Source: Podocnemis expansa (Eukaryota > Chordata > Testudines > Podocnemididae). From it: 64,000 nt of DNA. The stretch lies in NCBI GenBank assembly GCA_007922195.1, contig ML682227.1:302380-366379 (forward strand), read 5' to 3'. This document shows positions 41,591 to 54,318 of the stretch, piece by piece. Under the pieces are notes generated by a model. The model was not told the origin of the DNA. It did not search any database and was given only the letters and a program-made list of their open reading frames with translations. The first letter of the stretch is position 1. The number at the start of each line of letters is the position of its first letter. The translations under genes and the position numbers were made by a program.

Positions 41591-44500
41591 CCTTCTTTTC
41601 GCTAACTCCAAGTAGTGAGGACGGAGGGAGGGACCTGCTCACATCATTCACTTCTAGGTGACTACTAGCCGTACCTTGGATGGTGGATGACGTTTAATTT
41701 TCCCACCATCAGCATGTCTATACTCCACAAGAAAAACCGGCAGCCCCAAAGGCATGGCTGGGCGGTCAAGCAGTGGGTCGTCATGTGTACACTGACAAAT
41801 GCACTACCAACCTGCAGATTCTTCTGGGAGGAGACTCGCATGAGGGGCACCAAAGAGGTTAACTTCCCTTCTATCGGGGAAACTTGATGCTTGGGCAGGA
41901 GGGCAACCTTGGCCTGATAAGGATGCCCTCAGTATTGGTCACTAGCTGGCTTAATAAGGGGACTCATTGTCACTAGCAACATTCCACTGTCCCGTAAGGA
42001 GGTGAAAAGGTTGTTGTTTCCCTAAAAGAAAAGGGGCAAAGGGAGACACTGTCTTAGCAGTGACCATGGGTTGGTTTTAGTGACCTCTACATGTGACACG
42101 ATGGTCCAGTTTGCTGTAACCGGAAGCCAGGTAGGACCCACCTGGGGAATTATTGTCCTGCGCTGGTGGGAAAGGGCATGTGGGGAAAAAAACAACTATG
42201 GGAAGAGGGGGTTGGCTCTGAGTAGCAGGGCCTATTCTCCCATCCTATAGGTATTCATCCAGGAAAGGTACCGATTCTGGACCATCTCTTTATGTGAGGC
42301 CCTACAGAAGGACCTTTGGACCTCCAAGGGGACCCCAATGATCATGGCTACCTGAAGAAAAGGGGACAGTTGGCGGAAGGGCCTCCAGTAGGGCCCTGTC
42401 TGATGGGAATATCCTTTCTCCCATGACCTTGCAACAGGTGAGAGTCCCCCTGAAGGGAAGAGTCCCATTCTGAACCTTGCGAGAAACTCCTCAGACCCTT
42501 TATGGGGAAGAAAGAGTTGACCTTGCAGAAAGAGGAGAGAGAAAGAGTGAAATGGTCAGAAGACCTTGGGGGAAGGGGGGGGGTGTGAAAAAAAACCTGC
42601 AGTCCTATACCACTAGGGTCTGAAGGATGCATGGTGAGTGTGGAAATAGTGGAGTCCCTATCTTGGGTACTAGCCAATCTCCATGCAAAATTTAGGAGCT
42701 GAAATATGTGTTTCCCTCATTCTTTTCCCTATTCCTCTTTATGGAGAAAGGCATCAGAGGGAGGAGAAAACAGAAGAGGCTACCTAGTAGACTCTTCTCA
42801 GGTGAGGCAGTCTAGGTATCGGTACCTGCCCCTTGTCCTCAGTAGTTGGTGTTCTTGGGTCACATGGGCTCCCAAGTGACTCATTGCTATCCCCTGGCCC
42901 ACCTGTAATTGGTAAGGTAGCAAGCCTCTTGTAATTTAGGTGAGCTGCCTCTTGGCAGGCTCTGGCTTGGTCAATGAGGGACTTGCACTGCTGCTTTCCA
43001 ATTTAGTTACAGTTAAGGAGGGATGCTGTGACTTTTCCTCTATGCCACTCACTCCCATGCTTGGGTGATCCCAGATCAACAGCATGGTGCCCCTATTTAC
43101 CCCTTCATGTATCGAGGGGTTTTCCATAGACATTAGGGGAAGGTGTGTGTGTCTTCTTCACCAGGAAAGAGAATGTCACCCCTGGTAGGCCCAATCACGT
43201 ACATTGATAGCAGATCGGAGAGTAAGGGGTAGTCCTGGACAGGAAAGAAGATACCAATGGGGGAAAATCCCAAAGCACTATACTTCTCTTGCAATGATGC
43301 AAAAGGACGATTCCTCCATCCCTTGAGGGAATGGAGTGAGTACCTTTGGAGGGAACCACTTGTAGGGTGTGCTACCATCACAAGTTAGGCCCCTCCAATT
43401 TGCTAGGGGCCTTGGACCACTTCCCCAGTGAAAGAATTTCTCACGAAATGGCCAACGGTGTACCCAGGATCAAGTGATCATAGGGTGAATCCTTCAAGCT
43501 GTACAGCACTACTTTTTCAAATCACTGCGTGGTAAACTTTGGTCTGATGGTAGAACCTCCTCATACCCTTCAAGGGCCTGATGGTGATGGGATGGGGGAG
43601 CAATGAGTCACCCCCCACCTTATCAAGGAGGGCCGTGGTCACTGGTAAGTGGACCCTGAGAAAGTGGGTCGCTAGGCCCTAACCCTAAGATCCAGGGAAA
43701 AGTAGAGTGTGGAGTGTATGGGAGCTGATTCTCACATTATTTCCCTTCCCTGGGACCACAGGCAAAAAACCTTGCATTCAGATAGCAGCATGGGTAGCCC
43801 TGGGATAGATTTCCTACCCCTATCAATGTCTGTCTCACCCTCTCCAAAAAGTGTCTCTCAGCCCCATTGAACTATGCAGTCGAGGCCCTTAGCAGGGGCA
43901 CATGGAGAAGGATTGGGCAGCTGCTATCTGGCTGCCACAGGATTCAGTCTAAGGTTAAAGTTAGGGTTAGGACTAGAAAGCTGGAGAAGAGTCCTCTCTG
44001 ATGTGTTGGTGAGGTGTCATTGGTTGACATGTCTTACAGGTTCTGTGCTGCTATCGAGGTCTGCCCTGTGGAGCAGTGGGCCACAGCTGTGGGGGAGAAG
44101 AAGAAAGGAAAAAGAGAGGTGGGACAAGTAGAGCCATTCCCTTCTGTATGCCTTGGTGAGGCCTCCACAACACTTTCATTGGTTTGCTGGGAGCCAGACA
44201 GACGAGGTGATTGAAGGAGCTGAGACCCTCATAAGGGGCAGTGAGGGCAGCACTGTCCCGCAGTAATCCCCTGAGATCAGGGCTAAAGGAGGGCAGCAAT
44301 CCTTTCCTCGTAAGTAAGGGGTGAGTGAGGGTGTTTCCCTACCCGATCCAGTCTAGGAGGATGGCTGATCAGACCATGCTTGCTTGGGATTAATATACAG
44401 GGTGGTACGTCCTGCTAAACCCTTGGTTCTTAAGTAGTTTGGAGCTAAGAGGGAGTGGATATCTCATTTCCTTCCCCTCGTGAGAACCCGTTGTGCCGTT

Positions 44501-44892
44501 GTCTGAGAGGGGTCTCCCGGAATGCAATCCTAGGGTCAGAAACGAAGGGGGGGATAGGGTCCTCCCTGCCAACTCATCCCCTCCAGGATTTTATTACTAA
44601 GGTCCTAGAGGTCAAAGTGCTTACCAGACCATGTTCGCTCAACACTCACCTGTTGTTTTCTCCCCTCTGTCAGCTCTGTGATGGTCCCTTGGGCTGTCTG
44701 GCAAGGGTTGGTGGATTAGTGTTGCCAGGGAGGGAGGAGAAGAGAAGAATCTCAACGTTGAATGTGAGGGGGCAATTTAAATGACCCCAGACCTTGGTTG
44801 CTGGTCCTGGGGCTATCTGGGGTCTGGGGTAGAGGCCGGATGCGTCTGGGGTCGCATTCAGAAGGAGTGCTCCTGTTGGATTCAAGGAGTGC

Positions 44893-45345
44893 TCATCTGG
44901 GGGGCCATTCTCCTGCACCACTGTGTGGGGAGGGTTTCTGACAGACCTGTGGCCTGCAGCGCTCGAGAGGCTGCTGGGGGCTGTATAGTAGCCTGGGCAC
45001 CTGCAGTGTGTGCATGCCTAAAGATTTAAGGGAGGTTCTAGGGTCCCTCATGCCATGCAGCAAAGAGTCAGTGGCCCTAGCGAATAGTGACCACCCCTCA
45101 AAGGGGAGGTCCTGGATGGCCTGCTGAAAGTCCTGGGGCAGGCCCAACTTCTGGAGCCATGATGCACGCCACATGACCACAGCTGAGGTGATCCTGCTGC
45201 TAGCCGTGACCGAGGCATCCCAGACCACCATGAGGGGATTGCGGGAGACCCTCTCCAGTCCTCTCTGAGGGGCTTGACCTCCAAGCCCAAGTGCACCGTA
45301 ATTCTGCACTGGGAGCACTGGGTCATGGTGGGACGATGTCCACAA
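44893..45345 (-). pseudogene. DIRS gag-like relic, element 1
   Basis: The minus frame contains WDASVTASSRITSAVVMWRA, then SWLQKLGLPQDFQQAIQDL and PFEGWSLFARATDSLLHGM. Vertebrate DIRS gag proteins have a comparable helical segment in which A-x-x-x-x-R-x-x-W-L is followed by a D-L-P-F-x-G-x-x-L-F motif. The same motif recurs in element 2. Upstream in the frame at 45,400-45,527 is a fragment with spaced cysteines (QCSQC), but the zinc-binding N-terminus of element 2 is not intact here. It is a self-contained retrotransposon relic, not a host gene. Confidence 0.6.
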
Positions 45346-45449
45346 ATAGATCTTCTAACATGAACAGGAGGCTCATAAGCAAAGTGAATAAACAGGCACC
45401 TTATGTTGGTGCAAGGAACAGGCTGTTCCATAACCATCGCTGAAGGCAG

Positions 45450-45628
45450 AAAAAAGGAATTGAGGAGGATCAGGGTCGGGGCCATATATATAGCCGTGGG
45501 AGCGGCCAGAGGGGGTTTGGCCACCAACCCTGCTCTGACAGGCTAGGTCAAAAAAGTTTTTGACTAATCATGCACTGCAGCACATAGACACCTAGAGATG
45601 AATGTATGTGAGCAGTTCTCAAAGAAGA
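45450..45628. repeat. DIRS element 1, right inverted terminal repeat
   Basis: Reverse complement of the left repeat, ending TGTATGTGAGCAGTTCTCAAAG next to the resumed CR1. Confidence 0.8.
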
Positions 45629-45630
45629 AT

Positions 45631-46385
45631 ATTTTTTCTCCCTTCTTGTTGTAACAATATTTATATACTTAGAAAAAAAATCATCATGTCCCCTCTCGGT
45701 CTTCTCCTCCAAACTAAACAAACCTAATTTTTTCAGTCTTTCCTCATATGTTATGTTTTCTAGAGCTTTGATCATTTTGTTGCCTTTTTCTGAACTTTCT
45801 CCAATTTGTTAACATCTTTCCTGGAATGTGGCACTCAGAACTGGGCACAATACTCAAAGCTGAATGAGACCTAATCACTGTGGAGCAGAGCAACAGAGTT
45901 ACTTCTCGTGTCTTGCTTAAAACACTGCTGCTAATTTATCCTGGAATGCTGTTTGGTTTGTACACAACAGTATTACACTGTTGACTCATTAACTTTTAAT
46001 CCACTAGGACCCCCAGAATCCTTTCCACAAGCCTCCTTTCTAGGCAGTCATTTTCCAGTTTGTATTTGTACAACTGATATTTTCATTCTAATTGGAGTCC
46101 TTTTTTCCTTATCCAGATAAATTTCATTTCTGTTTTTTTCAGACCATTTCTCCAGTTTGGCAAGATCATTTTGTATGTTCATTCTATCCTTCAAAGAACT
46201 TTCAAACCCTCTTTGCTTGGCATCAATCTCAAAATTTACGAGTGTACTCTTGATGACATTATCTAAACAACTGATGAAGGTACTGAAGAGAATCACACCT
46301 AGAACTAATCCCTGGTGGACCCTACTGAGTGTGCCCATCCAAATTAACCGTGCACAGCTGATAACTAGTCTTTGGGAATGATTGT
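45631..46385 (-). mobile_element. CR1 LINE 3' region, right piece
   Basis: A longer reverse-strand CR1 match: CTAATTTTTTCAGTCTTTCC, CTTTCTCCAATTTGTTAACA, CTTCTCGTGTCTTGCTTAA, GGTCCTTTTTTCCTTATCC-like and GATGAAGGTACTGAAGAG are in the usual order. It lies on the right of the DIRS insertion. Confidence 0.85.
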
Positions 46386-47456
46386 GCAGCCAGACCTCTT
46401 TGCCAGAATGGCAGACAACACAGAGAGAGCATCCAATTATCTTCTGCTGTTGATTTATTTGCATTCTCCTCTTAGAACTACATCCTGGACAAAATACCAG
46501 TGCACATACAACCAGTGCAGTTGCAAATGCTCCAGTATGTGGACATATAAGGATGGTACTTTCTGAACTCCTTTTCTCTGGGAAAAGAGGAACGTTAGAG
46601 GCAAAGTAATGGAAAAATCAGAGAGAAAAGTGGGAAAAGGGCAAAACCAGGGCATGTGTGGTCTTATCTAGTGGTCACAGCAGGAGTTGTGTTCAGGCCA
46701 GGTCAAATACAAGGAGGTCAGAATCTAATGTAAACCAGAGGACAAAACCAAGAGTCATGTGTTGGGCAGCATCAGTTCACCAGAAAATCAGTACCGAGTG
46801 CAGGGGAAGCAGTCCTGAGAAATGAGAATGCAGCTGTATGGACAATGTCCAGTTCCCAAGCTTGTGTTAAACAGAAACTGGGGACCAGTCAAGAGTCTCC
46901 AGTACTCAGACAAATAAATTGCATTACTAGAGTCTTCCATCAGAGTTCAGCTGTTTTTCTGGCATCTAATAACAGATCATAGCAAGGCAGGTGGCCTAGC
47001 ACCTAAGAGCTCTGGGAGCTAGCATTCAAGCTCTGTGTGCTCTAACAAAGGATCCATAACATAGATAATGGATGAAAGCTTGCTTATTATTCTGTCAAAA
47101 TTAGGTATGGGTAGGATTTTTGTTTGGTTGGGGTTTTTTTGCCCCCACCACCCCCAAATGATTTCATCACATGCTGTACTCTAGAGAGCTAAAGTGGCTT
47201 GGACATATTCAGCAGATCCTGAGTAAAGGTAGGAAGAGCACTCAACTCTCCATAGAGCTACACTGCACTCCTTGGAAAGAAAAGTAGAAAATGTGAACAC
47301 AGACACCACGGACTACAGTCTGAACCCCTAGTAAGTCAATGTATTGACTTCAATTCAGTTACACAAGGTTTATACCAATGCACCTAATAGAACAATCTTA
47401 TTTATCCCTTGCTCTAAGAACTGCTTAGACACTAATTGATCAATGGTCAATTAAGC
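46386..47456. other. Non-coding
   Basis: Nothing recognised. Small frames only. A G/T-rich run lies at 47,115-47,145. Confidence 0.4.
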
Positions 47457-47882
47457 CAATGGTTTTCAAACTCAGGGTCAGGACCCAGTACTGTATCACA
47501 GACAATCAGGTACTGGGGCACGGGGCCCCCAACTACCGACACCAAAATATTAGAATGCGTTGCTCAGAGATAAAACAAACAAACAAACAACGAGTCCTCT
47601 GGCACTTAAACAATAATGAATTTATTTTTTGCATGAGCTTTCATGGGAGAAAATCCAATTTTGTCAGACACTGATGAAGCAGGATTTTCTTCCACGAAAG
47701 CTCATGCGAAAAATAAATTTATTATTGTTTAAGTGCTACAGGACTCCCCGTTTGTTTGGTTTTCTAAAAAAACCTAACACCGCTACCCCTCTGGATATTG
47801 CTCAAAGATGTAATTGTTGGGTCATGGGCATAAATGATTTTTTTCAACTGGGTCCTGAGGAAAAAAAGTTTGAAAACCACTG
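47457..47882. mobile_element. hAT-type MITE interrupted by a foldback repeat
   Basis: Ends CAATGGTTTTCAAACTCAGGG and AAAGTTTGAAAACCACTG are inverted. The interior outside the insertion is only about 200 bp. The flanking octamers do not match well. Confidence 0.65.
47572..47797. mobile_element. Penelope-like foldback repeat, 12-bp duplication
   Basis: TTGCTCAGAGAT and TTGCTCAAAGAT flank it. Both arms are nearly complete and inverted: GAGTCCTCTGGCACTTAAAC on the left, and CTGATGA (47,671-47,677) with GAAAGCTCATGC and TTAAGTGCTACAGGACTCC on the right. Loop about 20 bases. Confidence 0.75.
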
Positions 47883-48027
47883 GCTTAGGCAACCTTGTTT
47901 AACAAATTTAATATGTATGAGACCTTAACCAAGATAAATATGACACCTTAGGCATTGCGGAAACATACAAAGACGGAAATCGCTGTGGGTGCTTTTGTGC
48001 AGGCAGCATACCTCGAGCTGTGCAGTT

Positions 48028-48243
48028 TCAGATGGACCATTGAAGAGAAAATAATTCTTCTCTCATCTCCTGTTGTTGATCACCTTGAAAGCCAGTGACA
48101 GGGTGATACCATGCTGTTTTCTTTACCCAGCTAGTGACTGTCATAATGAACATTGACAACACTCCAAGCTCTAGTTCCTGTCCTTTAGCTTCCTGTGAAA
48201 GAGCTACAAAGGTATAATCTCCATGTTCTTCATTGACTTTCAT
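48028..48243 (-). other. Candidate minus-strand exon, uncertain
   Basis: The minus frame starts MKVNEEHGDYTFVALSQEAK and continues GQELELGVLSMFIMT to a GTAAAG donor-like site after SW. Upstream on the same strand, CTTTATTTCAG at about 48,330 could be an acceptor for a leader exon. The acidic start with a tyrosine before a hydrophobic run is the pattern of short cytoplasmic tails of lectin receptors, but the tyrosine context is not an ITIM and the helix is short. No partner exons are recognised. It could be chance. Confidence 0.2.
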
Positions 48244-48299
48244 TTGTAGAGTAAACTGCTGTTACAAGACCTATAGTTTATTGTTTCTGAATAATTTAA

Positions 48300-51103
48300 G
48301 AAATAAGAAGTGGTAGTTACCTGAAATAAAGATATGTCTTCAAACTTTATTATATTTTTTCTTCTGATTAAAATTTAAGAGAGACAATATGAAATATAAT
48401 ATCATTTTATCATTAATTTTTTACTAAGAGACTTAAGATTGCATTCAATCTCTAGGTTAGAATTTGATATTTCTGTATTTTATTCATCTCTGTAGATTTT
48501 ATAACTGCATACACCAAATCAACAAGATCAACAAGAAGCTGGAGAAGATAGCAGATACAGTGTTTTGATTTTAATAAGGAATTTGATAGTTTCTCACAGA
48601 ATTTACATGGGAAATTAGTATTTTCTGCAAGACTTTTTAAATTTTCATTGAATTAAAAACTGATTAAAACACTGTGAACCGTGGGTAATGATAGATAGAA
48701 ATGGACTGAGTTTAATGGTAGGATTTGTTATTTATTATCTTTGTAAGCAGTCTGGAAACAGAATTAACTAGCCTGCTAATGTAATTTAAATTAATGTCAT
48801 GCATTTCTCATATGATAATAAAGTGAGGGTTATTACAAATACAAACAAGATCAGACAGGAATCTGGAAAGGTTAGTAAAATGACCAGGAAATAAATTTAA
48901 AAATAGTACATCTGGTGCAATACTCCAAAAAGCAACTGTTGAATAGCAGGGAGAAATAGAAAGTAGTAATGATGAAACAAAACTAGGAGAGAGAGTAGCG
49001 AACAGATTAGATAGGTCTGTGCAATGTATTATGTTAAAAAAGCTAATGCAATTCTGTGGATAGATAGATGCGTTGAGTTATAGGATGGTCTCTTTCTGTA
49101 TAGCACACTAAGAATAGTGTGCCTAGAACTCCACATTTAGTTCTGTGCACTTCTTTTGACTCAACATTATTAGTATTTTACTATTTATTTGTTAAACACC
49201 TACTGTGTAGCTTGCCTTATAGCATAGAGGGGAAATGGGCTAAGATTTTCAAAAATGGACGCCTAATGTCAGCCATTTAAATCTATAACTGGGCACCTGA
49301 AAAAATGATTTATATTAAAAAATACTGACTGTCCCAGAGCCCTCTCTGAGGTCTGAGACCTAATGGGTACTCAGCACTTTTGAAAATCCAGTTGCTAACT
49401 CTTAGAAGAATAATTTTTAGGACCCATTTTTGAATAAGACAGTGGGCCCTGTGCCAACATTTTAGATTAACATGGCTTTAAAAAAGTAGACAATGGTGGG
49501 ATTTTCGGGAGAAACTCAAAGAAAAGACATTTGCTTCTTTAAAGGGGCTGGAGGCTTTGACTTACAGAGAAAGACTTAAGAAATGAAAGTGTGCAAGGAA
49601 CTTTGTGCAAACCTTGACTATATGTGGATGAACGATAATGGTTTAGAAATACCAAATTTGTATCAGTATCAAAGAGGGAAATGAATGATTAGAGGAGCGT
49701 GAACTTAGAGAATTTGGTGTTAAAGGTGGGAGTTAAAACAAACTATATTTTCCCAAGTTAAATGGTGGAAATTCCTCTGCAAGAAACATTTGAAATTAGA
49801 CTAAATAAAGCACTAGACAGAATGCTACATTAAACAGGGCTAAAGTATAAACTCCAGTCTGCAGTCAGTAGAAAAATCCTACCTTAACCATGTGTGGTGG
49901 GGCAATCATGTTCTGTTTCATCAGCTGGGGACCAAAAGCAAGCAAACAAGCAAACAGCCTCTCCCCCCACCCCACCCCACCCAACTGAAAATGCTGGTGA
50001 TAATCTCCAGAGGCTTCCCTGTCCCAACCAGTCAGGAGGATGGAAGACTATCTGGCCCCTGTAATCCCTCTGGACCAAACTAAAAACCAAAGTATACGCT
50101 TCCTGTCCTGTCATGGGATAGTCAGGAATTCCTTAAACTTTTGAGTCTCTTGATATATCCTTGCCACAGTCTCCCCGAGGATGAATTAAATAACATAAAA
50201 ATAGAAAAGATACCTTACCTTCTTTGGTTCTGTGCACCATGGCCACATACTGATGTTATTTGAACTCTGTAAATTCAAAGTTACTCCATCAAATTCCATG
50301 GACATTAACTCAAATATGCATTGGGAAGTCTCTGAGCTAAATTGGGCCTCATGAGTCTGTCTATACCATGCATTAGGCTAAAGGATAGTACTCAGAGAGA
50401 GAAGCAGGTGGAGGAGATGTACCACTGAAATGGCTGTTCTTCAAGGCATCAGGAACTAAAGTTCCTCTTCAAAATCCATATTTGGGCACTTTAGGGTAGG
50501 ATTTTCAAAAATCCCTAAATGATATAGGACCACAGGCACTATTAAAGTCAACAGACTTTTTACTTGTGTGGACCAGGTAGAGGATTTAACCCAAGGCCTC
50601 TAGATATCTGCAGGAGAAAACAGAAATGGGAACCCCTTGTAATGTTACAGGTTTGAATTATGCTGTAAGCATTTCTCCAAACACAGCCATTCTACTCAAC
50701 AGGAGACATCCTACTCAGCAGACACCATCCAATCTTCTCATTACACAAAAATAGCTCCCTGGAGATTCTTTTACTACTGTCAGAGCTGACTGCTTACTCT
50801 AACTCTTACATTCTCCAGCTTTCGGAGCCAAATTGTATCTAGTCATCCTCTGCCCCCAGAGCAAATTTCTTATACTTCTAATCTCAGATCCTCTTCCCCT
50901 AAATCGCTACCTCTATTATTTTATTTCTCTGTGTTTTTCCCTTTTTGGACTATCCCTAGTTTGTCAGTCTCTATGAAGGCTTCCCCCACACAGAAGTCTG
51001 TGACACATTCCAGCTTCAGTGAGAGGGAAGTTTGGTTCTTTCAAAACATGCAATTATTCTGCTATTAAGTCATGACAATTGCTACTATGGTGCCTTCATA
51101 AAA
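48300..51103. other. Non-coding; downstream duplicated flank of segment B
   Basis: 48,850-49,830 aligns with 17,680-19,011, closing the duplicated segment on the right. 49,860-51,100 has no recognised gene; a CCCCACCCC-rich patch is at 49,960. The empty counterpart of the foldback insertion is at about 49,134. Confidence 0.6.
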
Positions 51104-51111
51104 CAGTGGGT

Positions 51112-51300
51112 TACTTACTGGTAACCGTCCTTCTTCAAGATGGGCTGCTAAGATTCATTCAGTAATAGGTGCGTGTGCTTCAGTGCACAATTGGTCAGAA
51201 ACCTTTTTAGCCCTAGCCTGTCAGGACAGGGCTGGCAACCAACGTCCCCTGGCCACCCTGTGGCTATATATATGGCCACAGCCCTACTTCTCCTCAGTCC
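51112..51300. repeat. DIRS element 2, left inverted terminal repeat
   Basis: Pairs with 56,215-56,392 in reverse complement. Contains the TATATATA motif at about 51,264. GGTTACTTACTGGTAACC at the tip is itself palindromic and is repeated in inverted form at 51,379-51,400. Confidence 0.75.
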
Positions 51301-53197
51301 CTACTAATCGCCAACTCTGAGTAGCGGGGACGGTGGGAGGGTTCTGAATTAATCCAAGCAGCCCATCTTGAAGAACGGTTACTGGCAAGTAACCCACTGT
51401 TCTTCCTCAAGCGCTGTTTGGATACAGTCTGTAATAGGTGACTACTAGCCATACTGAGGCTGGCAGGTGGAGTTGGGTTTTTCCTGCTGTCAACACAGTT
51501 ATCCCCATGAAGGCCAACTCAGGCATAGAGGATGCCAGTGGAATGCACATGTTGGCCTACTGGGAAGGGGAAAGGGGGCCTATATTCCCCCCATGTCTCC
51601 TGTTTGTACCAGCAGGGACTGGGGAAGGCCAGAGGTCACCTTGCCATGTAAGGAGAGACATAAGCATTAGGGACTGAGAATCTTGGGAAAATGCCTACAA
51701 GAAAAGGTCTCAAAAGCTTGGGAGTAAAGATTCCTGGATGAGGAGAGGAAAAAAGGGTATGCCCTTTGGCACTAGGTCTATGGTGCATACCTCTACCAAA
51801 CCTGGTGATGGCAAACTAAGATAAAGGCTCACCGGTAGGTATGGGGAAGTAGGTGCACTACATAGACCTTGTGCCTTCCTATTTAGAGGCAAGGACTAGG
51901 AGGTGTTATGGGAAGAGACCAATGGCCACCTCCCAAATAGGATTTCCTGGTGGGCCTCTTTGGCACCACGCTAGGTTGAGCCAGTGGCCCGTGAGTGCTC
52001 ACGGGGAGGTAGAGCCACTGGCCCCAGGGTCAGGGAATGTTTACATAATTCATTGGGACAAAAAGTCAACATATCCCACTGGGAAGATAGCTCGTATCTG
52101 CAGGTTGGGATGGGGCATAACCAACCCTTTGTTTGGTGGCTAGAGGGGTGAACTCAGGTAAACCCTCGTGTACGTGGAGTGAGGTCAACTGTGGGGCCAA
52201 ATCACCTCCTGCCGTGTGGAGGCTGATGACGGCAAGATAGCGGACAGCTTGAGAACCACGCATTCCTTTCTAGGAATTCGGTGGAGATGAAAAGGAGGGG
52301 AGGAGGGGGAAGACACCATCCAGTTACCCCAGCAGGAGGGTGGAAAGCTTCCTGAGGGACGGGGAGAGTGACTAAGGGGAATAGTTATTCCCTGTTATGA
52401 ACTGCCTCAGAATCATGGATAGGGAGGAGACTTCCTGAGAGTAAGGATATACCAGGGAAGATACGGTTGTCATTCCTAAGTGTAGAGGAAGTCGATGAAA
52501 ACAGGGGCGCTGCCCACGCTATGTCTACATGAGCCAGGAACGAACGGGGATCCCAGACTGAAAAGTGAAACAAGAGGGCAATACAGTGCCTATGGAAAGC
52601 TCTGAAGTGATTGCCCACTGTGGCGTGGAGGTGGGATAAGAGAGCCCTGTGTGGTCCAGGGTTCACATGCATAACACTTGAGGAACCAAGATGTGGTCCG
52701 TGGCTCCTCAGATTTTAGATCCAGGACTTCCCCTTTCCCGTCTGACATACTACCCTCCCAGGGAGGCATAGATCCACCCAAAGTTGGGGTTAGTAAGCAA
52801 GGTACATAGACACTTCCTCGCTCAGAAGGAATGCCCCTCTTTTTACGGCTAGCAATGGACATTGATGCCATCCCTTTTCCAGCGAGTGCGTGGGGGGTAT
52901 GTGGGACCATAGGATCCCCTAGGAGTTCAAGACGCCAAAGTCTGATGACACCATGGACCATTTGAGCGTTCATGTCTATGAGAGTATAGTGGGAGGTATT
53001 GACCAGGGGGTTCAAGCAAAAACTCATGAAGTACCACTGGGATGGTATGTTAAGTTAATGCAGTCTTGAAGCAGGACTAGGAGGAACAAGGACCACAAAT
53101 GAAGGGTTCTGGTCCAGGTTTCATGCAAGATAGATGGGCCCAACAGTGGCCCACCTATCGGCTGTTGGTGCTATGTGCAGTTTTAAAGCAATCTCAT

Positions 53198-53700
53198 CTA
53201 CAGCTTGACACCCATACTAGGCGATGCGAAAAAGGCAAGAGTTTTCCCAGTCGCTCGAGAAACCGTACCCAGAACAGAGTAAAATGAGGGGTAAAGAAAA
53301 AGGGGGAGGGGGGACTCACCCTCATGAACAGGACACTTAGTTGTGTCTGCTGATCGCCGCAATAGGAGCAGTGAATACCAAGGAGGCGCAGGAAAATGGG
53401 CCAACACTTAGTCCTGCAGCTCCTCTATTGCTAGCCTAGGAATGATACTAGCAGGGCAGTAACTCAACCTCAATATAGTAGGCGCCAAGGTGGGTGTGGA
53501 TATGCCCCTGTAACCTTCCAGATGCTCCAGGGATTCGTACCCTGAGACGGCCAGTAGAGAAACAAATGGCAGTGGGAAGGCAGGGGAGGCATGTAGTTTC
53601 CCAATATCTAGAGCATAGTGGCCATCGAGTACTAAGACCCCGAGCAGTTACCTGTATGAGCCCTGAAGAGCCAGGGTGGAATCTCAGCATCCCAGGGCAG
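53198..53700 (-). pseudogene. Possible DIRS reverse transcriptase relic
   Basis: Minus-strand fragments in two frames: SGRLQGHIHTHLGAYYIEV, then, about 40 codons later, PFSCASLVFTAPIAA. DIRS reverse transcriptases have a D-L-x-D-A-Y-F-H-I...H segment, followed by P-F-G-L-x-x-A-P-x-V-F-T and a short A-A/L-R-x segment at similar spacing. The match is partial, the catalytic aspartates are not visible and stops intervene, so the call is tentative and rests mostly on position between gag and the 3' end. Confidence 0.3.
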
Positions 53701-54318
53701 ATGCCCCATGTTCAGCACCCACCTGGCCTAAGGGCCAGGGGCAGAAGAGGAGTGGGGCCCCATCATTCTCTGGGCCCAGGAAATCCAGCATTCCACAAGC
53801 GTGGTTTTGGGGAGACCTCAGGTTTATCCTCTGGAGGGAATGGGGCGGTCCATGAGGACCCATCCCAACTGTTCTTCCGCTTGAGCATAGGGGTGCCGAA
53901 TGCTCTATGGCAATTAAGGGAAAGATCTACTGAAGGATGTTACCTGGGTGAGGAGCCCCTCCAGGGGCATTGTAAGACCACCAGATAGAGTGACTGCAGG
54001 GGGTGATGTGCTGGGTACAGGGTCCACTGCACCCAATATGTTTTCCTCCTTAAGCATGGAATTTTGGCAAGGTGGAGGGGAGGGGAAGACTCCACCTTTT
54101 GTCTCCCTATAAGGGGGTCCGCTATTGTACTCCCCTGTTGAGGTCCCAATCAGGAGGATGGCCCTATCCCTGATTGACCTGTAGGGAATGGGGGGTGGGG
54201 AAGAAGGGGAGAGTCCAATGAAGTACAATGGTCCCGTCGCGAATGGGTCAGCAGCTGTCTGGGGTTACCCATGGCATGGGGACCCAATCAGGGGGCCCGG
54301 GTAAATGGCAGCCAATGC

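Larger units (their letters stand above)
41392..45630 (-). mobile_element. DIRS-type retrotransposon, degenerate
   Basis: A 4.2-kb unit with inverted terminal repeats of about 170 bp (41,409-41,590 and 45,450-45,628), each with GGCTATATATATGGCCCC as a TATA-like motif and CACATACATTCA near the tip. It is inserted in a CR1 without a visible target duplication, as expected for tyrosine-recombinase elements. The minus strand carries a gag relic. I find no clear reverse transcriptase or recombinase, so this copy is probably internally deleted or heavily decayed. Confidence 0.7.

Noticed and set aside
48490..48572. GATTTTATAACTGC... as a possible lectin exon
   Set aside because: The first bases resemble the start of lectin exon 2, but W-I-G-L and W-E-D-G are absent and no acceptor/donor pair fits.
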